From Pseudomonadota bacterium (GTDB lineage Bacteria > Pseudomonadota > Gammaproteobacteria > Pseudomonadales > Oleiphilaceae): 27,843 nucleotides of DNA. This document shows positions 15,079 to 23,789 of this stretch, in pieces (position 1 is the stretch's first letter; the number at the start of each line of letters is the position of its first letter). The stretch lies in contig JAEZAA010000250.1 of NCBI GenBank assembly GCA_023430625.1, forward strand, positions 1 to 27,843. Reading direction: 5' to 3'. The position numbers and the translations under genes are program-made. The notes under the pieces were generated by a model. The model saw only the letters and a list, made by a program, of their open reading frames with translations, searched no databases and was not told where the DNA came from.

Positions 15079-15192
15079 TGTTTAGAAATCTCGGCTGTGG
15101 GACACTTTTGGCGCTGGCAAACTGTTCCGTTTCTGTAACAGCAATGAATACGAAAAGCGGTCAGCGACGACTTCTTCAGGACTCTTGGCAGA

Positions 15193-16740
15193 ATGGTCAC
15201 GACTTTCAATGCCGGCCCGGCCGGAGCCTTCCTGTACACCGTTGAGCAGGTTCGTCAGCTTGATCGTCTGGCGACCCAGCATCTGGGAATCAGCGGTTTT
15301 GATCTCATGCGGCGCGCCGGACAGGCGAGCTGGAATCTGCTGCGGCAGCGTTGGCCGCACGCGCGCTCACTGACCGTCTTGTGCGGCGGCGGCAACAACG
15401 GTGGCGATGGCTATGTCATTGCAGGCCTGGCATATCAGCAGGGGTTGTCGGTTCAGCTGTATTCTCTGGCGGATCCTGTCGGACTCAAGGGCGAGGCCGC
15501 CGAGGCATTTCGCTGGGCGCACAGTCTGGGGCTGGAGGCAAAGCCCTGGCAGGCCGGCGCCGACCTGTCCGGCGAAGTTCTGGTCGACGCCATGCTTGGC
15601 ATTGGCGGCAGCGGACCCGTGCGCGGGAACTATCGGGAGGCCATTGACGCCATCAACCGTTCCCAGCGGCCAGTGTTGGCGGTGGACATACCTTCGGGAC
15701 TGGCGGGCGATACGGGCATGCCGCTCGGTGTCGCGGTACGGGCCACGCTGACGCTGACATTCATTGGCCTGAAACAGGGCTTGCTGACCGGGCAGGCACC
15801 GGATTTTACCGGCGAACTCCGCTTCGACGGGCTGGATGTGCCAGCCTCCGTCTACCAGGCCGTGCCGGCTGCCGGGCGGCGGTTGGATTGGCCGGCCGTG
15901 CGCGGATGCATCCGGCCCCGACCGCCCTGTGCTCACAAAGGCCAGTTTGGCCGGGTTTTGATTGTGGGCGGCGATGAAGGCATGGGCGGGGCGGCCCTGC
16001 TGGCGGCGGAAGCGGCGGCGCGCTGTGGCGCCGGCCTGGTGCAGGTGGCGACGCGGGCGATCCATGTGCCGGCGGTGCTGGCCCGTTGCCCGGAAGTCAT
16101 GGCGCAGGCCGTGCGCGGGCGTCATGATCTGGCTCCACTGCTGGAGCGTGCGGACGTGGTTGTGATCGGACCTGGGCTTGGACGCGGTGCCTGGTCGCAG
16201 CAGTTGCTACAGGCGATCCTGGAAAGCGACCGCCCACTGGTGCTCGATGCCGACGCGCTCAACCTGATTGCCGCGCAGGATCTGCTTGGAACACTTCGCG
16301 ACCGGCCCCATTTGATGACGCCGCATCCAGGCGAAGCTGCGCGACTTCTGAACACAGCTGTTGCCGCCATTCAGGCCGATCGCTTTGCTGCCATCAGCGA
16401 GTTGCAGCGGCAATGCGGCGGCGTGGTACTGCTGAAAGGGGCGGGCACCCTGATCCAGGGCGGAAACGAACGCTTGCCGTCACTGGCGCATACCGGCAAC
16501 CCGGGCATGGCCACGGGCGGCATGGGTGATGTGCTCAGCGGCATGCTGGGCGCGCTCTGGGCGCAAGGGCTGGATCCGCGCACTGCTACCGAGGTAGGCG
16601 CTTGCCTCCATGGCGAGGCGGCGGACCGGGCGGCCGTCGAGCAGGGCTACATCAGCCTGCTGCCACAGGATCTTTTGAATTTCTTACCCCAGGTGCTGCG
16701 CGCTTGCGACCCGCGCAGCCAGAACCATCAATCCAGCTGA
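15193..16740 (+). CDS. nnr: Bifunctional NAD(P)HX epimerase/ADP-dependent dehydratase Nnr
   Basis: Nnr repairs hydrated NADH and NADPH: the N-terminal YjeF domain epimerises R-NAD(P)HX, and the C-terminal carbohydrate-kinase-like domain dehydrates S-NAD(P)HX using ADP. The 515-residue protein has the epimerase motif GGGNNGGDG at 65-73 and VDIPSGL near 160. The dehydratase domain starts at about 240 with HKGQFGRVLIVGG, then GPGLGRG, DADALNLI, TPHPGEAARL and NPGMATGGMGDVLSGML, which carries the catalytic Asp. Length matches E. coli YjeF (515). It heads the plus-strand run to purA, and tsaE follows 17 bases after its TGA. The nnr-tsaE-amiB order is conserved in many gammaproteobacteria. Confidence 0.97.
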   Translation: MVTTFNAGPAGAFLYTVEQVRQLDRLATQHLGISGFDLMRRAGQASWNLLRQRWPHARSLTVLCGGGNNGGDGYVIAGLAYQQGLSVQLYSLADPVGLKGEAAEAFRWAHSLGLEAKPWQAGADLSGEVLVDAMLGIGGSGPVRGNYREAIDAINRSQRPVLAVDIPSGLAGDTGMPLGVAVRATLTLTFIGLKQGLLTGQAPDFTGELRFDGLDVPASVYQAVPAAGRRLDWPAVRGCIRPRPPCAHKGQFGRVLIVGGDEGMGGAALLAAEAAARCGAGLVQVATRAIHVPAVLARCPEVMAQAVRGRHDLAPLLERADVVVIGPGLGRGAWSQQLLQAILESDRPLVLDADALNLIAAQDLLGTLRDRPHLMTPHPGEAARLLNTAVAAIQADRFAAISELQRQCGGVVLLKGAGTLIQGGNERLPSLAHTGNPGMATGGMGDVLSGMLGALWAQGLDPRTATEVGACLHGEAADRAAVEQGYISLLPQDLLNFLPQVLRACDPRSQNHQSS

Positions 16741-16757
16741 AAGACCGATTCCCGACC

Positions 16758-17255
16758 ATGACCACTGTAACGAACTATGCGCAAGACGAAGCTGCCCTGG
16801 TGACGCTGGGCGAACGCCTGGGGCTGATCACCGGTGGGCGCGGGATCATCTTCTTGCGAGGGGAGCTGGGAGCCGGCAAAACGACCTTCTGCCGGGGTGT
16901 ATTGCGGGCATTTGGGCACCGGGGAGCGGTGAAAAGCCCGACCTATACGCTGGTGGAGCCTTACGGGTTTCCAGACAAAACGGTTTATCACTTTGATTTG
17001 TATCGGCTTGGGCATCCCGAAGAGTTGGAATACCTCGGAATCCGCGACTATCTTGATGAGGACTCCCTCTGTCTAATTGAATGGCCTGAACGTGGTATGA
17101 CGGCGCTGGTCGCGCCGGATATCGAGGTCGCCATTGTTGTTGCCGGCCTGGGGCGCGAATTGCGCCTGAGCGCGGGAAGCGCGCGCGGCGAGGATCTTCT
17201 GCGGCGGTGGTCGGCAGAGGATGACAACATGCATCAAAGAGAGCAAAAACAATGA
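16758..17255 (+). CDS. tsaE: tRNA t6A synthesis ATPase TsaE
   Basis: TsaE is the ATPase that, with TsaB and TsaD, makes t6A at position 37 of ANN-decoding tRNAs. The 165-residue protein has the Walker A loop GELGAGKTTF at 35-44, then SPTYTLVEPY and YHFDLYRL, the family's switch and Mg-binding segments, and LIEWPERG. E. coli TsaE is 153 residues. I chose the ATG at 16758. A longer reading from 16602 overlaps nnr and adds a Pro/Gly/Arg-rich segment not found in the family. Its TGA overlaps the ATG of amiB (ATGA at 17252-17255), so the two are translationally coupled. Confidence 0.96.
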   Translation: MTTVTNYAQDEAALVTLGERLGLITGGRGIIFLRGELGAGKTTFCRGVLRAFGHRGAVKSPTYTLVEPYGFPDKTVYHFDLYRLGHPEELEYLGIRDYLDEDSLCLIEWPERGMTALVAPDIEVAIVVAGLGRELRLSAGSARGEDLLRRWSAEDDNMHQREQKQ

Positions 17256-18667
17256 TCCGTCTATTCGCCCTTCTTCCTTGGGCATTGGTCGTGACACTCC
17301 TGCTAGCCGGTCAGTTGCACGCGGCGACTGTGGGTAGTGTGCGGTTGTGGCCCGCCCCCGATCATGTCCGATTGGTGTTCGATGTCAGCGGCCCGATCGA
17401 GCATGACGTATTCCCCCTGGATAACCCGCACCGGTTGGTTATCGACCTCCAGAACAGCAGTCTGGAGACTGATCTGAGCAAGCTGGATCTCGCCAATAGC
17501 CCGATCAGCAAGGTACGCACGGGTGTTCGTAACGGCAAGGACTTGCGGGTTGTGCTGGATCTGCCAAAGGCCATTAAAACCCGCAGCTTCCTGCTCAAGC
17601 CCAATGGTCAGTATGGCAATCGCCTGGTGGTCGATCTGCTTACCGGCGGCGATGAGAGTGAGTCCCAGACTGAGACCGCGCGACCGGCGGGACCGGCGCA
17701 ACCAGCGGCGCCCGTCAAACATGCTGCCGAGGCCGGTCGTCGGGATATCGTCGTGGTCATTGATGCCGGGCACGGTGGTGAGGATCCCGGCGCGATCGGA
17801 CCTGGCCGCGTGCGTGAGAAAGACGTGGTGTTGTCCATCGCCCGGGAACTGCAGGCGCTGCTACGGGAAGAAAAAGGTTTCGTAAGTCATCTAACCCGTA
17901 CGGGCGACTACTACATCGGTTTGCGGCAACGTACCCAGTTGGCGCGCAAGCACAATGCGGATTTGTTTGTGTCGATTCATGCCGATGCCTTCCACCGGCC
18001 GGAGGCATCGGGCGCCTCGGTTTTTGCCATTTCCCAGCGGGGTGCGACCAGTGAAACCGCCCGCTGGCTGGCGGAGCGGGAAAACAGCTCGGATTTGATC
18101 GGCGGTGTGGGTGGTGTGAGCCTGGACGACAAGGACAACGTGTTGGCGGGCGTGTTGCTGGATCTGTCCATGACCGCGAGCCTGAATGCGAGTCTGGCTA
18201 TTGGCGATCAGGTCCTGCAATCCATGGGTGCGATTGCCAAGCTGCATAAGTCTCGGGTGGAACAGGCGGCGTTCGTGGTGCTGAAATCGCCGGATATTCC
18301 ATCGCTTCTGGTTGAAACCGGCTTTATCTCCAACCCGGTTGAGGCCAAACGCCTGAACGATAAAAGCTACCAGCGCAAAATCGCCCAGGCCATTCACAAA
18401 GGCATCAAAGCCTATTTTGCCGACACGCCACCGCCAGGTACTTATCTCGCCTGGAAAAAATATGGCGGCTCGTCGCTGGTGGCTGCCGCCGAGACCCCGG
18501 GCGCAAGCGCGGCATCGCCTCTGACGCGTTATGTGATCAGTCGCGGTGACACCTTGAGCGGCATCGCCCAGCGTAATAACGTCAGCCTGGCCCGCCTGCG
18601 CGAGGTAAACGGGCTGAGCAGTGATCAGGTCCGGGTCGGACAGGTCATTCATATCCCCGGATCCTGA
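17252..18667 (+). CDS. amiB: N-acetylmuramoyl-L-alanine amidase with AMIN and LysM domains
   Basis: This periplasmic zinc amidase cuts the stem peptide from septal peptidoglycan during daughter-cell separation. The 471-residue precursor has a signal peptide (residues 1 to about 24, cleavage after QLHA), an AMIN septum-targeting domain (about 26-130), a Pro/Ala linker, an Amidase_3 domain (about 165-395) and one C-terminal LysM (about 426-470, YVISRGDTLSGIAQRN). Zinc ligands and catalytic Glu fit His174 (DAGHGG), Glu189, His243 (SIHADA) and Glu355 (LVETGF). The AMIN-amidase-LysM layout and the tsaE-amiB-mutL context match Pseudomonas AmiB (PA4947). The segment around 275-335 is the usual autoinhibitory region, implying control by EnvC/NlpD-type activators. 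Confidence 0.95.
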   Translation: MIRLFALLPWALVVTLLLAGQLHAATVGSVRLWPAPDHVRLVFDVSGPIEHDVFPLDNPHRLVIDLQNSSLETDLSKLDLANSPISKVRTGVRNGKDLRVVLDLPKAIKTRSFLLKPNGQYGNRLVVDLLTGGDESESQTETARPAGPAQPAAPVKHAAEAGRRDIVVVIDAGHGGEDPGAIGPGRVREKDVVLSIARELQALLREEKGFVSHLTRTGDYYIGLRQRTQLARKHNADLFVSIHADAFHRPEASGASVFAISQRGATSETARWLAERENSSDLIGGVGGVSLDDKDNVLAGVLLDLSMTASLNASLAIGDQVLQSMGAIAKLHKSRVEQAAFVVLKSPDIPSLLVETGFISNPVEAKRLNDKSYQRKIAQAIHKGIKAYFADTPPPGTYLAWKKYGGSSLVAAAETPGASAASPLTRYVISRGDTLSGIAQRNNVSLARLREVNGLSSDQVRVGQVIHIPGS

Positions 18668-18675
18668 ATCCGGGG
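18655..18675 (+). terminator. Hairpin spanning the amiB stop codon
   Basis: CCCCGGAT (18655-18662) and ATCCGGGG (18668-18675) are exact reverse complements; the TGA stop of amiB is in the 5-base loop. CTCCTTTCGGG follows, with few T, so it may act as a 3'-end stabiliser or partial terminator. A smaller 6-bp hairpin (CTGGAA/TTCCAG) lies at 18687-18700. Confidence 0.4.
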
Positions 18676-18749
18676 CTCCTTTCGGGCTGGAAAATTCCAG
18701 TCATCAGGCTTCTGTCATGGGCAGGCTGCATAGGGCGCGACGATAGACA

Positions 18750-18778
18750 TTGAGGCCCCGCCGGCTGCTTGTTAGTAT
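18750..18778 (+). promoter_or_regulatory. Possible sigma-70 promoter for mutL
   Basis: TTGAGG (18750-18755), 17 bases, then TAGTAT (18773-18778), each four of six matches to consensus. It is in the 172-base amiB/mutL gap and would give a leader of about 55 bases containing the hairpin at 18795-18815. Confidence 0.35.
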
Positions 18779-18794
18779 CCTTGGCTGAATTTCA

Positions 18795-18815
18795 GAGCCG
18801 GCAGGTCGCCGGCTC
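18795..18815 (+). other. Stem-loop in the mutL leader
   Basis: GAGCCGGC (18795-18802) and GCCGGCTC (18808-18815) form a perfect 8-bp stem with a 5-base loop. It ends 24 bases before the mutL start codon and leaves the GAGG ribosome site (18832-18835) free. No T tract follows. Confidence 0.5.
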
Positions 18816-18839
18816 CCTGTCGTCTTCTGCCGAGGTCCC

Positions 18840-20708
18840 ATGAGCCGTATCCGATTACTCTCGCCCCGCTTGGCCAACCAGATTGCCGCTGGCGAAGTGG
18901 TTGAGCGTCCGGCTTCGGTGGTTAAGGAGCTGGTGGAAAACGCCCTGGATGCTGGCGCACGGCGTATTGACGTCGATATCGAAGCGGGTGGCGTCAAATT
19001 GATTCGGGTGCGGGATGACGGCGTCGGCATCGCGCAGGACGACCTGGCATTGGCGCTCAGCCGGCATGCAACCAGCAAGATCGTCGAGCTTGAAGATCTG
19101 GAGGCGGTGGCAACGCTCGGTTTTCGGGGCGAGGCGCTGGCCAGTATCAGTTCCGTCTCGCGCCTGGCGCTGACCTCCCGGCCGCGGGATCAGGAACAGG
19201 GTTGCTGTGTGTCCGCGGAAGGCCGGGACATGGCTGCGACCTTGAGTCCCGCCGCCCATCCGGTGGGTACCACGGTTGAGGTACGGGATCTGTTCTATAA
19301 CACGCCCGCCCGCCGTAAATTTCTGCGCACCGAGAAAACCGAATTCGGCCATGTCGAGGAAGTCGTGAAGCGCCAGGCGCTGGCGCGCTTCTCGGTCGCC
19401 TTTCAATTGCGGCATAACCAGCGTGTCGTGCACCAGTTGCGGCCCGCCGAGGGACTGCAGGACCGGGAACGCCGGATCTCCGCGCTGCTGGGGCAGGAGT
19501 TTATGGCCAATGCCGTGCATGTGGATGCGGACGCGGCCGGTCTGCGGCTGTGGGGCTGGGTGGCACTGCCGACCTTTTCCCGCAGCCAGCCTGATTTACA
19601 GTATTTCTTCGTGAATGGCCGCGTGGTGCGGGACAAACTGGTGGCTCACGCCATCCGCCAGGCCTATCGGGACGTTCTGTACAACGGGCGTCATCCGGCG
19701 TTCGTGCTGTATTTTGAAGTGGATCCCGCCAACGTGGACGTCAACGTGCATCCCACCAAGCATGAGGTTCGGTTCCGGGATTCGCGGCTGGTTCACGACT
19801 TTCTGTTCAAGACGCTGCATCGCGCCCTGGCCGAGATTCGCCCGGAGCAACGGCTGGGCGCGGTCGGGGAAGCGGCGATAACGGCGGAGGCTCACAGCCC
19901 CGTCTCCGCGGGCATCGCGGCCACGACTTTTCAGCAAACCAGCATGGAATTGACGGCGAGGCCATCGGCGCAGGAAATTCGGGATCAGGTGGGCCTTTAC
20001 GGAGCATTGCATATGCCCGTGACGCAGCCCGAGCCCTGGGAGCGGCGTGCAGAGTCCGTGGCGCCACTCAGCCTGGTGCGCACACAGCCGCAGCCCCTGC
20101 CACATGCCGCCGAAGAACAGGGCGAACCGCCATTGGGCTTTGCCGTCGCGCAACTGCATGGCATCTATATCCTGGCACAGAATCGCCATGGTCTGATTGT
20201 GGTGGACATGCACGCCGCCCATGAGCGCATTACCTACGAGCGTATGAAGAACGCCTATCACGGGCAGGGCGTGCGTGCGCAGCCCTTGCTGGTGCCTCTG
20301 AGTTTGGCGCTGAGCATGCGCGAAACCGCTGTGGTGGAAGAGCATCAGGCGGCCTTGGCGCGTCTTGGCCTGGAGTTGTCGGTGCTGGGGCCGGAAACAG
20401 TGGTGGTGCGTCAGGTGCCGGTGCTGCTGCGCGATGCGGACGTGGAACAACTGGTGCGCGACTTGGTCAGTGATCTGGTGGAGCAGGGCAGTAGCGATCG
20501 GCTGGAAGCTCAGGTCAACGAATTGCTCGCTACCATGGCCTGTCACGGTGCGGTCCGTGCCAATCGCACTTTGACCATTGCGGAGATGAACGCATTGCTG
20601 CGGGACATGGAAGAGACCGAGCGAAGTGGCCAGTGCAACCACGGCCGTCCCACCTGGACACAGATGACCCTGGCGGAACTGGACAAACTGTTCCTGCGCG
20701 GCCGTTGA
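18840..20708 (+). CDS. mutL: DNA mismatch repair protein MutL with endonuclease motif
   Basis: MutL links mismatch recognition by MutS to strand removal. The 622-residue protein has an N-terminal GHKL ATPase (NQIAAGEVVERPASVVKELVENALDAG, DDGVGI, RHATSKI, LGFRGEALASI), a variable Gln/Pro-rich linker (about 345-430) and a C-terminal dimerisation domain. The C-terminal domain holds DMHAAHERITYE at residues 456-467, the DxHA(x)2E(x)4E nicking-endonuclease motif, along with ACHGAVRA and CNHGRPT. That endonuclease motif is known for P. aeruginosa MutL and absent from E. coli MutL, so this organism probably lacks a MutH strand-discrimination pathway (inference). The ATG at 18840 has GAGG upstream. 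miaA follows after 65 bases, the classic mutL-miaA-hfq arrangement. Confidence 0.97.
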   Translation: MSRIRLLSPRLANQIAAGEVVERPASVVKELVENALDAGARRIDVDIEAGGVKLIRVRDDGVGIAQDDLALALSRHATSKIVELEDLEAVATLGFRGEALASISSVSRLALTSRPRDQEQGCCVSAEGRDMAATLSPAAHPVGTTVEVRDLFYNTPARRKFLRTEKTEFGHVEEVVKRQALARFSVAFQLRHNQRVVHQLRPAEGLQDRERRISALLGQEFMANAVHVDADAAGLRLWGWVALPTFSRSQPDLQYFFVNGRVVRDKLVAHAIRQAYRDVLYNGRHPAFVLYFEVDPANVDVNVHPTKHEVRFRDSRLVHDFLFKTLHRALAEIRPEQRLGAVGEAAITAEAHSPVSAGIAATTFQQTSMELTARPSAQEIRDQVGLYGALHMPVTQPEPWERRAESVAPLSLVRTQPQPLPHAAEEQGEPPLGFAVAQLHGIYILAQNRHGLIVVDMHAAHERITYERMKNAYHGQGVRAQPLLVPLSLALSMRETAVVEEHQAALARLGLELSVLGPETVVVRQVPVLLRDADVEQLVRDLVSDLVEQGSSDRLEAQVNELLATMACHGAVRANRTLTIAEMNALLRDMEETERSGQCNHGRPTWTQMTLAELDKLFLRGR

Positions 20709-20773
20709 GCCTGGTGTGAGTTGCGGGGCGACGGTCGGATGGCAGCCGCAGCCGATTTCTTTTGCGCTGGTAA

Positions 20774-21844
20774 ATGATCGAGACGAGCGAAGTATCAATG
20801 GTTGATTCAATGCATCCTGGCCGGCCACCGGCGGTCTTCCTGATGGGGCCGACGGCTGCGGGCAAGACCGATCTGGCGGTGGCGCTACGGGAGCGGTTCC
20901 CGTTTGAGATCATCAGCGTCGATTCGGCTTTGATCTACCGCGGAATGGATATTGGCACGGCGAAACCGGAGCCCGAGCTGCTGGCCCGGGCGCCACACCG
21001 CCTCATCGACATTCGTGACCCGGCGGAGGCTTACTCGGTCGGGGAATTCTACGCCGATGCCATGCGCGAGATGCGCGAAATCACGGAGTCTGGGCGAATT
21101 CCGCTGCTGGTTGGCGGAACCATGATGTATTTCAAGGCTCTAAGAGATGGTCTGGCGGATTTGCCGCGCGCCAATCCCGAGGTGCGAGCCCGGCTGGAAG
21201 CGGAGTTTTCGGAATTAGGGGCGGAGGCGCTGCATCGGCGGCTGGCCTCGGTTGATCCTGAAGCCGCGCGGCGCATTCATTGCCAAAACAGACAGCGATT
21301 GATCCGCGCATTGGAAGTCTTTGAAGTGTCCGGGCAGCCCATTTCAAGCTTTTGGCAGCTTGAACCGGATGCGTCTGAAGGAGACTCCGAGCTGGAGGCG
21401 CCAACTGGCAGCACCCCTGGAACGGCAGGGCAGTCGACGCAATGGGAGCGGGAATCTTTTGCGGCCATGCCGTACAATATTATAAACTTAGCCGTTGCTC
21501 CGCCTGATCGGCAGGAACTGCACCGGCGAATCGCGCTGCGCTTCCAGTTAATGCTGGATGCGGGCTTTGTCGATGAAGTCCGCGCCTTGTATCAACGAGG
21601 TGATCTCGACCCCATGTTGCCGGCAATCCGGTGTGTTGGGTATCGCCAGGCCTGGGACTATCTGGCCGGGCAAACCGATTATCAGACCATGGTAGAGCGC
21701 GGCGTTGCGGCGACCCGGCAATTGGCCAAGCGGCAGCTGACTTGGTTGCGCCGGTGGCCGAGTCTAACATGGTTGGAATCTGGAGATGACGCACTTCTGG
21801 AACGGGCGTGCGGGCATCTTTCACACGCGTTAGGGTCTGAGTAA
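20774..21844 (+). CDS. miaA: tRNA dimethylallyltransferase MiaA
   Basis: MiaA transfers a dimethylallyl group to N6 of A37 in UNN-decoding tRNAs. The product has the P-loop GPTAAGKT (25-32), DSALIYRGMDIGTAKP, the substrate site PLLVGGTMMYFKAL, QNRQRLIRALEVFEVSG, and the C-terminal RCVGYRQAWDYL and ATRQLAKRQLTWLR. At 356 residues it is about 40 longer than E. coli MiaA. The excess is mainly a Ser/Gly/Thr/Glu-rich stretch at about 196-231, between SFWQLEP and MPYNII, in the anticodon-binding insertion region. Start is uncertain: ATG codons at 20774, 20798 and 20810 all lack a strong ribosome site, and the family usually begins about ten residues before the P-loop, favouring one of the later two. 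Confidence 0.95.
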   Translation: MIETSEVSMVDSMHPGRPPAVFLMGPTAAGKTDLAVALRERFPFEIISVDSALIYRGMDIGTAKPEPELLARAPHRLIDIRDPAEAYSVGEFYADAMREMREITESGRIPLLVGGTMMYFKALRDGLADLPRANPEVRARLEAEFSELGAEALHRRLASVDPEAARRIHCQNRQRLIRALEVFEVSGQPISSFWQLEPDASEGDSELEAPTGSTPGTAGQSTQWERESFAAMPYNIINLAVAPPDRQELHRRIALRFQLMLDAGFVDEVRALYQRGDLDPMLPAIRCVGYRQAWDYLAGQTDYQTMVERGVAATRQLAKRQLTWLRRWPSLTWLESGDDALLERACGHLSHALGSE

Positions 21845-22071
21845 CAGGTAGTTGTCCGTTGCAGGGCGTCAGTGCGTGGCGCCAGGAAGCGTGGCTTGAA
21901 GTTTGCTTCAAAGTTTACTGAGTGCTCTTAACGGATGGCTGCGGCTGAGCGCTTTATCTCGTTCCATGGCTTAAGCCAGGGTGTGTTCCAGGCACATGAT
22001 GTCGGAAACTAGTCGGCTCATGGTACGGAGGCGGCAGAATTGAAGAAAAAAACACAACTAGGAGAAAGCAG

Positions 22072-22329
22072 ATGTCAAAAGGGCATTCGCTACAAGACCC
22101 TTATCTGAACGCGTTACGTAAGGAGCGCATTCCGGTGTCTATCTTTTTGGTAAACGGCATCAAGCTGCAAGGTCAGATTGAGTCTTTTGACCAGTTCGTT
22201 ATCCTGCTGAAGAACACGGTCAGCCAGATGGTGTACAAGCACGCGATTTCGACGGTCGTGCCTGCTCGTAATGTCCGGATTCCTCAGCCCGGACAGGGCG
22301 AAGGTGACGCCGAGCCGGGTAACGCCTAA
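22072..22329 (+). CDS. hfq: RNA chaperone Hfq
   Basis: Hfq is a hexameric Sm-like chaperone that pairs small RNAs with target mRNAs. The 85-residue protein has the Sm1 motif region (NALRKERIPVSIFLVNG), the proximal-face uridine site (Q8, F42, and Y55-K56-H57 of the Sm2 motif), and rim arginines R16 and R19. The C-terminal tail is short (about 18 residues, PGQGEGDAEPGNA), as in Pseudomonas (82 residues) rather than E. coli (102). AGGAG (22060-22064) gives a strong ribosome site. The 227-base miaA/hfq gap holds a 6-bp inverted repeat (TTGAAG/CTTCAA, 21896-21911) and no promoter I can defend. hflX starts 15 bases downstream, suggesting co-transcription. Confidence 0.97.
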   Translation: MSKGHSLQDPYLNALRKERIPVSIFLVNGIKLQGQIESFDQFVILLKNTVSQMVYKHAISTVVPARNVRIPQPGQGEGDAEPGNA

Positions 22330-22344
22330 GCGGAGGTCTCTTCT

Positions 22345-23625
22345 TTGTTCGAGCGCCCCAGTACCGGTGAGCGTGCAGTCCTGGTTCACTTGGAATTGTC
22401 GAGTGAGGCCGAGAGAGAGGACTCGCAGGAGTTTCAGGAATTAGTGGTCTCTGCGGGTGTCACGCCAGTGTCGCTGGTGGGGGGCTCGAGGGCGCATCCA
22501 AGCCCGCGATATTTCGTGGGCGAGGGCAAGCTGGAAGAAATCAAGGCGGCCGTGGCGCTTCACGAAGCCGACGTCGTATTGTTCAATCACTCCCTTTCTC
22601 CCAGCCAGGAACGTAACCTGGAACGGGAGCTTCAATGCCGCGTGCTGGATCGTACCGGTGTTATCCTCGATATCTTCGCGCAACGTGCCCGTACCTACGA
22701 GGGTAAATTGCAGGTCGAGCTGGCTCAGTTGGAGCATATGTCTACCCGGCTGGTGAGGGGATGGACCCACCTGGAGCGGCAAAAGGGCGGGATTGGCTTG
22801 CGCGGGCCCGGTGAGACTCAGCTGGAAACCGACCGGCGGTTATTGCGGGCACGCGTTAAATCGATCAGCAAGCGTCTGGAAAAGGTCCGGACCCAGCGGG
22901 AGCAGGGGCGGCGGGCTCGTGAGCGTGCCGATATTCCAACCGTTTCGCTGGTCGGTTATACCAACGCCGGTAAATCGACCTTGTTCAACAAGGTTACCGA
23001 AGCCGGCGTCTATGCCGCCAATCAGCTGTTTGCCACCCTCGATCCGACTCTGCGCCGCATTACCTTGCCAGATATCGGGCCGGTGGTGCTTGCCGATACC
23101 GTAGGCTTTATCCGACATCTTCCGCATAAATTGGTGGAGGCGTTTCGGGCGACTTTGGAAGAGACCCAGAACGCCGATCTTTTGCTGCACGTTGTCGATA
23201 GTCATGCGCCGGAACGGGCTGATAACATTCGGCAGGTTGAAAACGTGCTGGTAGAAATCGGTGCTCATGAGATTCCGATTCTGTTCGTCTACAACAAGAT
23301 CGACCTGCTGGATCAGCGGGGGGCTGGCATCGACCGGGACGCTGACGGCAAACCCGTGGCGGTGTGGCTTTCCGCCCAGACCGGCGAAGGCCTGGCGATG
23401 CTGTTCGGGGCGATCGGCGAACTGCTGGGCCACAACATGGTGCACAAGACCATCCGTGTGCCGCACGATCAGGGTCGGCTTCGGGCCATGCTGTATAAGA
23501 ACGGCAGTGTATTGCATGAGGCAGAGAGCGAGGATGGCGTGCCGGTGTTGGAAATTCGCCTGCCACGCAGTGACTGGATGCAGATGCTGAGTCGCGCCGG
23601 GGTGGATGAAGAGGCGCTTGCCTGA
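22345..23625 (+). CDS. hflX: Ribosome-splitting GTPase HflX
   Basis: HflX is a GTPase that splits stalled 70S ribosomes, notably under heat stress. The 426-residue protein has the N-terminal HflX subdomain (about 1-190, including SPSQERNLERELQCRVLDRT and the Gly-rich loop GGIGLRGPGETQLETDRR), then a GTPase domain with G1 GYTNAGKST (204-212), G3 DTVG (251-254) and G4 NKID (317-320). It starts at a TTG: GGAGG at 22332-22336 lies 8 bases upstream and FERPSTGERAVLVHL matches the family start. It sits in the usual hfq-hflX-hflK-hflC order. A weak hairpin (23647-23663) follows the stop. Confidence 0.97.
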   Translation: MFERPSTGERAVLVHLELSSEAEREDSQEFQELVVSAGVTPVSLVGGSRAHPSPRYFVGEGKLEEIKAAVALHEADVVLFNHSLSPSQERNLERELQCRVLDRTGVILDIFAQRARTYEGKLQVELAQLEHMSTRLVRGWTHLERQKGGIGLRGPGETQLETDRRLLRARVKSISKRLEKVRTQREQGRRARERADIPTVSLVGYTNAGKSTLFNKVTEAGVYAANQLFATLDPTLRRITLPDIGPVVLADTVGFIRHLPHKLVEAFRATLEETQNADLLLHVVDSHAPERADNIRQVENVLVEIGAHEIPILFVYNKIDLLDQRGAGIDRDADGKPVAVWLSAQTGEGLAMLFGAIGELLGHNMVHKTIRVPHDQGRLRAMLYKNGSVLHEAESEDGVPVLEIRLPRSDWMQMLSRAGVDEEALA

Positions 23626-23666
23626 ACCTCCGGCCTGCCACTCGAATCGAAGATTTGATTTTCGGA

Positions 23667-23695
23667 TTGTAAAAATTGTTCGAAATTCATACGAT
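23667..23695 (+). promoter_or_regulatory. Possible sigma-70 promoter for hflK
   Basis: TTGTAA (23667-23672), 17 bases, then TACGAT (23690-23695), each four of six matches, in the AT-rich 164-base gap between hflX and hflK. It would allow hflKC to be expressed apart from hfq-hflX. Confidence 0.4.
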
Positions 23696-23789
23696 TAGCG
23701 CGTAATGAGTGGGTGAACTTGTGCGCGTTCTTGTTGTCATTGGTACGTCGGGTTGTGCCGGCATTAACCCTTAATTGTTGGAGAAGAGC

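Noticed and set aside
16602..16757. Longer tsaE starting inside nnr
   Set aside because: The added residues are Gly/Pro/Arg-rich, overlap nnr coding sequence by over 130 bases and do not match TsaE.
21895..21911. CTTGAA as a sigma-32 -35 element for hfq
   Set aside because: No CCCCAT-like -10 lies at the expected distance; the sequence is part of a short inverted repeat instead.
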